A stretch of DNA of 64,000 bases from Mesorhabditis belari (taxonomy: Eukaryota > Nematoda > Chromadorea > Rhabditida > Rhabditidae), in assembly GCA_958450365.1 (NCBI GenBank), contig CAUEEP010000758.1:757565-821564 (forward strand), in the 5' to 3' direction. Below the pieces are notes generated by a model. It was not told the DNA's origin. It worked only from the letters and a program-made list of their open reading frames with translations, and ran no database searches. A program made the translations under genes and the position numbers. Position 1 is the stretch's first letter. The number at the start of each line of letters is the position of its first letter. Shown here piece after piece: positions 11,901 through 20,900 of this stretch.

Positions 11901-12750
11901 TCTAGTTCTAAACGCGCCCCTTCTAGTGCATCTTAATTCTTCATTTTTAGTGCAAAACTTGCTTCTTTATAGACAAAGACAAGTGACTTGATAGTGCAGA
12001 AACTAAAGAATCGATTGTGCCAGAAAAGGTGCGTTTATTTACAAGGGAAGGTCACAAGACTGAGGTGACCAAATGACATACGCGCAGAATTTTACACTGA
12101 TTCTGATGTTGCTATCCGTTTCTGCAAAATGATTCGGGAAAAAAGAATCTGGCAAACAAGTTTGAGATAAAATTAGGCTAAAAATCAGTCTCTTTCATCA
12201 GTCATAACGCTTTTTTCATCTGCGCTTGTGGTGTAGTGGATAGGAGTCTTGTTTCCGAAACAAACAATAAAGTCTTTGCTCGGGTTCGATCCCTTCCTAT
12301 TGTTTTCGTTTTAATTTGATACTCAATTACTTGAATTCGCTCTATTTTAACTTCAAGAAGTAATATGATCAAAATTGATTGATTATGATTATGATAATAT
12401 TTTAATTATTAACAAACAAAATTAGCAAAAACAAAAACAATTAGCAATCTTTAATGAATGAATGAGTGGTTTAGATATAAATTAGATATAAATTAGATAT
12501 AATTTAGATATAATTTAGATATAATTAGATATAATTTAGATATAATTTAGATATAATTAAGATATAATTAAGATATAATTAAGATATAATTAAGATATAA
12601 TTAAGATATAATTAAGATATAATTAGATATCAATTCAAAGTTTATTTTTAGATTAGCGGCTCTCCGGTCGATCTCCGTCTAAACGCCTCGGAATCATCGG
12701 GTTCTGGCGAGTTGAGCCCACCAGAGAAACGCGTCAAAATCGAGGAATAA
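8901..12750 (+). CDS. RNF220 middle-domain-like zinc-binding protein, 5' end missing
   Basis: Six exons join in phase: 8901-9021, 9088-9206, 9391-9452, 10944-11015, 11348-11455, 12652-12750 (TAA). Every intron is GT...AG with TTTTAG or TTTCAG-type acceptors. The first exon has a CPIC...H zinc-finger-like segment (CAICPICSERL, then SDHVEEE). The next has a basic helix ending ARVKANQMKRL, like the VKANR motif after the finger in RNF220-family E3 ligases. Two CxxC pairs follow (CSIC and CQMC), then an acidic/Ser tail ending KRVKIEE. No RING domain is present. No start codon fits upstream of 8901, so at least one 5' exon is undetected. The third intron (9453-10943) carries a foldback element and the fourth a MITE. 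The family call rests on motif resemblance only. Confidence 0.6.
9559..10128. repeat. 570-bp foldback element with a tRNA-like loop
   Basis: The left arm (9559-9813) and right arm (9990-10128) are inverted copies sharing CTATCGCGAGATATTTGG, CTATCTGATGCAG and TTCACACTGATTCCGAAT, with the outermost GAATGTTGT...AACTTATCGTG also matching. The left arm holds a 92-bp tandem duplication (about 9597-9688 and 9689-9780) absent on the right, each copy starting with a small hairpin AAGTTACTTATCG/CGATAAGTAACTT. The element sits in intron 3 of the RNF220-like gene. Confidence 0.85.
9863..9950 (+). pseudogene. tRNA-like core, tRNA-Gly(GCC)-like
   Basis: A box GATGTAGTGGTTAGTGC, anticodon-like region TCTGCCGGG and a perfect B box GGTTCGAGTCC. 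About ten extra bases lie between anticodon and B box, and the ends do not pair as an acceptor stem. It lies at the centre of the 9559-10128 foldback. Its start CGGCTTCGGTG matches that of the copy at 49170. Confidence 0.6.
11055..11279. mobile_element. 225-bp MITE with ~75-bp terminal inverted repeats
   Basis: Ends CTGGACAATGAAATATCAT and its complement, flanked by TA (11053-54, 11280-81), as for Tc1/mariner-type non-autonomous elements. The arms run through CTCCCTTGTCTTT with few differences. Located in intron 4 of the RNF220-like gene. Confidence 0.8.
12090..12300 (+). pseudogene. tRNA-like core with upstream GATTCYGA module
   Basis: A module TTTTACACTGATTCTGATG (12090-12108) stands ~130 bases upstream of a tRNA-like core: A box TGGTGTAGTGGATAGGAG (12229-12246) and B box GGGTTCGATCCC (12282-12293). 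The middle is too long and the acceptor ends do not pair. Same arrangement as at 28331-28616, and on the minus strand at 15884 and 45012. Confidence 0.55.
12474..12640. repeat. AGATATAATTA minisatellite
   Basis: AGATATAATTT, then TAAGATATAAT units, immediately upstream of the last exon of the RNF220-like gene. Confidence 0.9.
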
Positions 12751-13127
12751 TTTGAATTCGATTTTTTTACATTCATTTGATAATTTTTGAAATGAATTTC
12801 TGTGTGTCTGGGCTTTGTCGATTCTTCTTTTTTTCCGATTTCTTATGCTCTCAAATGAATTCTTTTGGGAAAACAACTCGTCAAAAAGGAATCAAAACAA
12901 AAACTTATTGATGAGAACTTTGTGAATGTACTGTATTTTTTTGGTTTGTATTCTAGATTTCTATGCTATTTTTGTCGCTTTTCACTGTTTGTACTTTTTT
13001 TGCCAAAGTTCTTGCGTAAACGCAAGGCATCTAGTGCACTAATGTCTTGGGTTTTTCATGTTTTTAAGTCTCTCGAAACGAATTTTTGCACTTTTTTCGA
13101 ATTTTGAGTCAGGAATAGTGTTGAAAA

Positions 13128-13263
13128 GCCGATGCACTTTGTGCTTCCGGGTAAACGCACGCTTTCTAGTGCACTGAATTCCTCTAGGTAAGAAAATTCG
13201 AGGAATTGGACAACGTTATGAGTGCGCCAGAAAGGGCACGTTTCCCCGGGAGCACAAAGTACG
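13128..13263. repeat. small foldback of the GTGCACT/GAGCACAAAG family
   Basis: The left arm GCACTTTGTGCTTCCGGG...CTTTCTAGTGCACT pairs with the right arm AGTGCGCC...CCCGGGAGCACAAAGT. The same words recur around 11840-11930, 13600-13640, 34655-34805 and 41405-41745, marking a worn dispersed family. Confidence 0.65.
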
Positions 13264-13514
13264 GGCATTGTACACAGTACACTGTACTTTAAACGAGCTC
13301 TGGTGGTAAATTCTTTTAAATAAAAAGAAATAGTCGATAGCTTTCTCAAAATTCTTCGATTCGATTCCCATGACAACGCCTCCGTTTTCCCCTTTTTTTT
13401 AGCGTGAAAGCAATTGCAATTCAGTTGCTTGTATTCGTCTGAAAATCCCCGGGAAACCCAATTTTTGCATCCACCAAAAAATCCGTAAACCCCCTAACTC
13501 TTCATTTTTTTAAA

Positions 13515-13790
13515 GGCTCATCGAAAAAATTTGAAAGTAGTGTCTATTCGATATCTAGTAAAATTCAAGCGATAAATAGCTGTAAAAATTGAGCTCTAGA
13601 CGCGCGCACAAACCCCCCGACATCTAGTGCACTGACTTTCGACGCGTTTCTGGCTCATTTTTCATCATTTCCATTGGAAAAAAAAAATTCGAATTCCTAA
13701 CCGATTTCTCGTGATATTTTTGCAAATTTAAGTAATATTTTAGCTTTTTTTTTTCACACAGATTTCACTAGTCTACCCTAATTTTTTTTA
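13515..13790. repeat. local duplication, copy 1 (no minisatellite)
   Basis: Duplicated at 15010-15415, sharing TATTCGATATCTAGTAAA, CATCTAGTGCA, GATTTCTCGTGATA and CACTAGTCTACCCTA in order. Here GTAAAAATTGAGCTCTAG stands where the other copy carries a 145-bp array. Confidence 0.85.
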
Positions 13791-13946
13791 ATTTTTCTTT
13801 TTATTTTTCTTTTTATTTTTTTTTTCTTTTTTTGCTTGTGTGGATTTTTTTTGAACATTCGTTTCCATTTTTTTGAATTTTCTTTTTGGAATAAATATGA
13901 ATTCGAAGGGTTTTCAAACTACAGAAAGAAAGAAGATAGTTTGAGT

Positions 13947-14025
13947 TACAGTAGCGGACATTAACTTACGATATTTTTGTGATTATGATAAGAAAAAATA
14001 TCGTAAGTTAATGTCCGCTACTGTA
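13947..14025. repeat. perfect hairpin, 32-bp arms, 15-base loop
   Basis: Arms 13947-13978 and 13994-14025 start TACAGTAGCGGACATTAAC and are exact complements. Ends in TA, as in a minimal Tc1/mariner-type MITE. Confidence 0.9.
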
Positions 14026-14149
14026 TGTCAATTTATAAAGATTTTTTTTACTTAAAACTTCTTTAACTTGTTTAACTTGTATTTAACTTCAAACTTTCAT
14101 TTAATTCGTTTTCTTTTAATGTTTCTATTTTTAAAATCAAATTTTAAAA

Positions 14150-14250
14150 TTCTCTGAGGGTTCAAAAAGGATTTTTAAAAGAAGAAGAAAAATTTGATGG
14201 ATTATATAAAAATTGAGACAAGATTACGGTAGAAAGGGAGAGCTTTTAGA
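14150..14250. repeat. worn copy of a TTACGGTA-ended foldback family
   Basis: ATTCTCTGAGGGTT, GATGGATTATATAAA and GATTACGGTA match, in order, the repeats at 33312-33450 and 47195-47300. Confidence 0.5.
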
Positions 14251-14346
14251 AAACACTCGATTATGGTTATCGTTTAGTGGATTACCGTAGAAAAATATGA
14301 GAAATAAGTTAGAATATTCAGCTTATCTGTTTCTAAAATAACTGGA

Positions 14347-14577
14347 GGATTGGCTACTTTGCGCCATTTAATTTACGCAACAGGGTCTTTTGCGCAACTC
14401 GCCATAACTTTCTTCTAAGTGGGCCAATCTTTATGATTTTAATTTCATTTTGTTGCACTTATTGAGATCTACAAAATGACACCAAAATCATAAAGCTTCG
14501 CCCACTTAGAAGAAAGTTATGGCAATTTGCGCAAATGACCCTGTTGCGTAAATAAAATGGCGGAAATTAGCCTATCC
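14347..14577. repeat. foldback element, ~110-bp arms
   Basis: The left arm (GATTGGCTACTTTGCGCC...CATAACTTTCTTCTAAGTG) is complemented by the right arm (CACTTAGAAGAAAGTTATG...GGCGGAAATTAGCC) with scattered differences and a very short loop. Confidence 0.85.
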
Positions 14578-14902
14578 CCTAACTGGATTTGTCTCTTCAT
14601 CTAATCACCTAAACATTCTTTGAATAAAAGAAAGGATATTCAATGAAACGCTTCAAATTCTAATAGTCAACCGTGTGGACGGGGGAATAGTGTCGAAAAG
14701 AAAAAAGGGAAAGAGAGTAAATCACCTTGACAACCATTTCTCTTTTCATTTCTTTTCCTTTCTTTTCCGATTTCCAAAAGCTTTTCCCCTAAACGATTGC
14801 TTCAATTGGCTTTCTTTTTTTCGCATTTTTGTAAACCATTTTGTAAACCTTTTCCTAAATTTTCTTTAGCCATTTTTTGAATGCACTTTGAATTTCTACA
14901 AG

Positions 14903-17900
14903 ATGAGCGATCCGAATAGCGATTGGGTACAACAAAATCTCCAGAGACAGGTAAAGGAAAAGATCTGGGAATCCGGTAAATAAAGAAAAAATAAAGATAA
15001 GCAAATATAATTGTTCATCGAAAAGTTTGAAAGTAGTGTCTATTCGATATCTAGTAAAATTTAAGCGATATATAGCTGTAAAACTGGACTGAGCTGAGCT
15101 TTGAACTGAGCTGAGCTGAGCTTTGAACTGGGCTGAGCTGAGCTGAGCTTTGAACTGGGCTGAGCTGAGCTGAGCTTTGAACTGGGCTGAGCTGAGCTGA
15201 GCTTTGAACTGGGCTGAGCTGAGCTGAGCTTTGAACCCCCCGCCATCTAGTGCATTGACTTTCGATGCGTTTCTGACTCATTTTTCATCATTTTTCATCA
15301 TTTCCCTTGGAAAAAAAACTAATTCCTAGCCGATTTCTCGTGATACTTTTGCAAATTTAAATAATATTTTAGCTTTTTTTTTTTCACACAAATTTCACTA
15401 GTCTACCCTAGCCATTTTTGAATGCACTTAATTTCTATTTTGTTGTACCCAATCACTATTCGGATGAGCGATCCGAATAGTGATTGGGTACAACAAAATC
15501 TCCAGAGACAGGTAAAAGGAAAAGATTTTGAGATTCAAAGATAAGCAAATAAATGACAAGTTCTATGCCTGATCTTTGAGTGAATACTGTTCAGTAACCG
15601 GTTCACAGTTTAGTCCTTTCAATGTTTATATGCTTTTAACTCACTGTGTAGTGTTTAAAAAGCGCACTCTCAATTGCAGTACTGATACTCACTGACTAAA
15701 ACTCTTAATCAGTTTCATAGCCTTTAGCCTGTTCCCTTACAAGGAAAGCTCAAAGTCTAATGTCCCAAATATTTGTTTATATAGCCCAAATTTGTCCCAA
15801 ATACAAAACGATATTTGAAATTATAATAAGTAGATTATATTTGGAAAAGAAATTAGCTAACCTATAAAAAGCGAAAATAAAATCACCCGTCGGACTTGAA
15901 CCAGAAAGGTCTCGACTCTGATCCTAACCCACAACCACTCGGCTACCGCCGCATTGAACCTACCTCTACAGAGAAAGGGGTTATAATGTCTATTTTTGAT
16001 TTTACCAAACTTTAAACCCCCATAACTTTTGATAGAATGTCATTTGGAAAAAACGAAATACAGCATCGGATTCAGCGTGAAATTCTGTCATTTGTCATTT
16101 AGCCAGCACATCCAGTCATGTCACTTAACCAGCACATCCAGATGTCATTTAGCCAGCACATCCAGTCATGTCATTTAACCAGCACATCCAGTCATGTCAT
16201 TTAGCCAGCACATCCAGATGTCATTTAACCAGCACATCCAGATGTCATTTAGCCAGCACATCCAGTCATGTCATTTAACCAGCACATCCAGTCATGTCAC
16301 TTAACCAGCACATCCAGATGTCATTTAGCCAGCACATCCAGTCATGTCACTTAACCAGCACATCCAGTTGATCTTCTCTTGTTAGAAAATTCAAAATTCT
16401 AGCTTGACTTTTTGGCTATCTTTCCACCTTGTCAAACTCATCATTTTAACAGTTAGCAAGGTCATTAGATCAGGATTTTGGAAGGAATTCTAAATCTAGT
16501 TCTAGAAAATAACTAACTTAAAAGGTTTAGAGGAAAATTCTCGAAGAGAAGCAGAGACAGAAACGGTTGGCGTCGACAGGCATTCGGACAAGCAATTTGC
16601 CAAGCTCGATCGCTCGGCCAGTCACCGGATCGATGAGGTTTTGAAAATTGATTAGCTGAAAATTGATTACATACAGCTTATAAAGTACTTGGTAAAGATT
16701 AAAGGTCAATAAAGAGCTCAATTTGCAACTTTAGAGGCATCACGAGCGCCTCATCGAATGACCCGACCGGTTGCTATGATGGGCCGTTGTCGTTCACGTT
16801 CGTTTCATTTCTAAGAACGAAAATTGTGTATAGTTAAAGAAATCTAAGATGTAAAAGGAATAAGCTTTGGTAATTGTCGATATTTTCCGCAAAAATTCAG
16901 CAAATATTTGCATAAAATGCCGAAATTTGCAAACGAATTTCGTAAAAAGCTCGTTTCTCAATCGTTTTCTGCGAACAACATTTAAGTATTTGCAAAGATT
17001 TAATGCAAAGATCAACAGTACGTACCGTAAATAGTACGTACCGTAAATACTGTAATAATACCCCACTCCCCTCGTACAGTCGTGTAGTCGCAAATTTTTT
17101 TAGTATTTCATTTTTTTCAAAGCGCTTGTACTTTCAAAAAACGCGTCTTTGGTATCAAAAAATAGCTGAAATTCAGGGCTATTTTTTGATACCTAAACGA
17201 ACATTGTAGCATAAACTAGTGTCGAGAAAAACTCTTTCAAAGCTAGACTACGCAAAACTCCGCATCGTCATTATGGGCGGTGGAGTACTATTACAGTATT
17301 TACGGTAAGTATTTGCAAAGATTTAATGCAAAGATCGTTTCGAACTCTTTCCTAAAGTATTTGAAAAGAAAGGAAAGAGGAAAGCGATCGATTTTTATTC
17401 TCATTTGACTTTAATAAAAGCTTTAGACCAGACCCGGATTCAACAGGACCAACTTTGATCACCGTGAGAGGGATGACACCGCCGCCGGATCGAAATGGGA
17501 TGTGAGTAAAGGATTTGCGTCTTAAGAATAAGAGAAATTCTTGAAAAACCTTTCTTATTTTCATAATTTAAGGCCATAAAAGAGCGATTAGAGGCATAAG
17601 AGATAAACTGCTTTAAGCCAAGTCCTTTACTTTCTACTTTACTTTAACCCAAATGCTTTACTTTCTATTTTACTTTAACCCAAATGCTTTACTTTCTATT
17701 TTACTTTAAGCTAATTGCTTTCTACAGGGTGTTCCACAATTACTGATACCTGATAACTAATAGGTTGATGCATAAGTCTTTTCGTTTTTTTCGTACTTCT
17801 GTTAAAAAGTAACAAATTCACCAATTAATCTACAGGGTCCGAGAAAAGTATTGTCGCGTCTCTTTGAACTAACTTTTATGCGATTTAAAAGTATCCTTTT

Positions 17901-20900
17901 GCGTTGTGTAAAACATGAATTTTGTCCAGTTTTTTTTCCTCTTTCGAATGGTGCATAGCATTCAATGTGTATTTTTAGAAATGCAAGCTTGCCCTCATCG
18001 AGAAGCGATCGCCATGCTTTTGAAAGCCGGAGAGTCGAAGGCGGCCATCTCGCGAAAGCTCAAAACCAACATCAGAACTGTTCAACGGCTTGCCAAACAA
18101 TTGCAAGAGAAAGGACACGTCAAGGAGCAGCCGAAAAAAGGAAGACCTCGATCGGTGAACACGCCAAACATCCGGAAGCTCATCAAACAGCGAATTGATC
18201 GAAACGACGAGCGAAGCTTAGGAAAAATGGCCAAGGAGCTGAAAATCTCGGATTGGTCGGTTCGGAACATTGTGAAAAAGGAGCTGGGACTTCGTAGTTA
18301 TCGTCTGCGACAAGGCCAGTTTCTTACCGATGATGCAAAATTCAATCGAGTTTAAAAAGCCAAGCGACTCCTTTGTTTTTTTAAGACGGCACGCATCGAG
18401 GACGTCCTGTGGTCAGATGAGAAAATTTTTACCATCGAAGTGGCCCACAATTCCCAAAACCATCGTCAACTGATGTCACCGGCCCAGAAGAACACTTTGA
18501 AGCGGAAAATCCGGACACGGGGTCTTTTTCCGAAAGGATTGATGGTTTGGGGAGGAGTGACTGCGGATTCCAAGACTCAGCTTGTTTTCATCGACAAGAG
18601 TGTCAAAATCAATGCCCAGGTTTACCAAGATCAGATTCTCAAGAAAGCTGTGATCCCCTGGAGCCGAAAAAACCCTAACATGACCTTCCAGCAGGACTGG
18701 GCCCCGGCCCATGGAGCGAAAACCACAATGGACCTGATTCGGCGCGAATTGCCCTCTCATTTCACGAAAGAAGACTGGCCCAGCAACTCGCCGGACCTCA
18801 ACCCTTTGGATTTTTCAGTATGGGGCTTCTTAGAGGAACGTTTGAGGCATAAGAAAATCGCAAATCTTGGTGAGCTCGAGAGGAAATTGATCGCTGCCTG
18901 GAACGATATTGATACCAACTACCTCCGTGCCACCGTCGGCTCAGTGATCCCGCGTCTGAAAGCCTGTATCAAAGCCAAGGGGTCCAATTTCGAACACTTG
19001 TTATAAATTTGAATTTTTGGTTATTTATCTGTTATTTTTTTCAATAAATATGTTAAAAGCTCAATTTTGAAAAAAGATATGATGGTTGGAAAAACGACAA
19101 TACTTTTCTCGGACCCTGTATAGTTTGCTCTATAAAAAAAGTGTTTTTTTGTTCAATTTGCATCTTTTTAAATGAATTTCGGTTCACTTTGAAGCAAATT
19201 CGAGAGTGAAAAACGCCTTTTTCGTAAAAATCCTTAAAAAACTCTACGGAAAAATTGGCTGAATGAATTTCTCTGAAATATTGGCGAAATATCAAACGTT
19301 TTTTTCTCTATCTTTTATCTATTGACACGAAGATAGGTTTTCTTTAGCTAAGGTGTCTAAACCGCATCATCGAGTTAGCCCTTTTTGACTACCCGACTTT
19401 ATACTCTCAAGAAAATCCAGGCATATTTTTAAACCCGCTTTAATGTTATTTTGCAGAAAAATAATTGGTTTTTCTAATGAAATCAACCGTAGTTTAATTG
19501 GTGCATTTGTTGGCTTGAAACGGCAGACGAAAAGGAACAAAAACACTTATGCATCAACCTAATAGATAAGAGAAATTGACTGGGGTGCCTCTGAAAAACT
19601 ATCCTAGCCTGGTGATGGCTCAGCAGCCTGGTGATGGCTCAGCAGCCTGGTGATGGCTCAGCAGCCTGGTGATGGCTCAGCAGCCTGGTGATGGCTCAGC
19701 AGCCTGGTGATGGCTCAGCAGCCTGGTGATGGCTCAGCAGCCTGGTGATGGCTCAGCAGCCTGGTGATGGCTCAGCAGCCTGGTGATGGCTCAGCAGCCT
19801 GGTGATGGCTCAGCAGCCTGGTGATGGCTCAGCAGCCTGGTGATGGCTCAGCAGCCTGGTGATGGCTCAGCAGCCTGGTGATGGCTCAGCAGCCTGGTGA
19901 TGGCTCAGCAGCCTGGTGATGGCTCAGCAGCCTGGTGATGGCTCAGCAGCCTGGTGATGGCTCAGCAGCCTGGTGATGGCTCAGCAGCCTGGTGATGGCT
20001 CAGCAGCCTGGTGATGGCTCAGCAGCCTGGTGATGGCTCAGCAGCCTGGTGATGGCTCAGCAGCCTGGTGATGGCTCAGCAGCCTGGTGATGGCTCAGCA
20101 GCCTGGTGATGGCTTGGTTTTTCTAATGAAATCAACCGTAGTTTAATTGGTGCATTTGTTGACTTGAAACGGCAGACGAAAAGGAACAAAAACACTTATG
20201 CATCAACCTAATAGCTTGAAAAAATTTTTTTTGAGTAGAAAAGTTGTGATGAAACTTCTGTTTTTAACAAATTAGATAGTAAAGTAATGGAAAAACAACA
20301 ATTATTGGATATGTCCTTCTTTCGCGTTGATACAGAGCTGAAGGTGCTTCGGGAAGTCGTCGACCGTGGCACGCAAGTAGGGGAGATCCATCACCGAGGT
20401 CGGATGAAGAGAATGCGAAACTGATTTCTGTGGATTAGAAATGCCGTAAATTCGATCGTTTTGCTTGTTCAACACTTGCTGGACCGTAAAAACTTTCTCA
20501 TCGGTGAAAAGAATCCTTCGGTGAGCTTTTCCAGGAAACCGAGCAAGAAGTTGAGCACAACGCTGCTCTCTCTTAAGTTTTGTAGCATCGGTAATTCCGT
20601 GACACTTGTTTTTCTTGAAAGCTTTCATTCCTAAGCGTTTTCGAACGATTCGATGCATCGAAGTCACAGGAACTTTCATTTCACGAGCCATTTGACGAAC
20701 AGATCTCTCTCCGGGTTGCGCCTTATTCTCTCGCGAACGTCCTTGATAACAGTCTTAACAGCCGAAGTTACAAGTCTTCCACGTCCCTTTCGATCCTGAT
20801 TTGTTCCAAGAGACTTAAAACGTTTGCATGTTCGCAAAACAAGTTGTTTTGTCACTCTCAGTCGTTGACCATGCCGGAAAACGTTTCTTGTGAAGAGAAA

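Larger units (their letters stand above)
15010..15535 (+). repeat. duplication copy 2, including a second tub-1 first exon
   Basis: Joins copies of two upstream segments: 13515-13790 (here 15010-15415) and 14862-14990 (here about 15410-15535). The second part holds another intact exon 1 (15464-15511) encoding the same 16 residues, with one silent AGC to AGT change and the same GTAAA donor. It could act as an alternative first exon. Two additions mark this copy: a minisatellite (15087-15232) and a hairpin over the start codon (15437-15499). Confidence 0.9.
17760..20211. mobile_element. composite mariner-ended unit, copy 1
   Basis: Layout: mariner-type MITE (17760-19562, interrupted by the maT-like element), a 40-bp spacer, a 19-bp minisatellite (19604-20114), and the end of a second mariner MITE (to 20211). 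The outer ends read AGGTTGATGCATAAGT and its complement, with TA at 17758-59 and 20212-13. A second copy (28670-30415, opposite orientation) has the same order but unrelated flanks, pointing to movement as one unit. Confidence 0.85.

Noticed and set aside
19604..20114. Regular 19-bp repeats resembling a CRISPR array
   Set aside because: Units are contiguous with no unique spacers, and the genome is eukaryotic.
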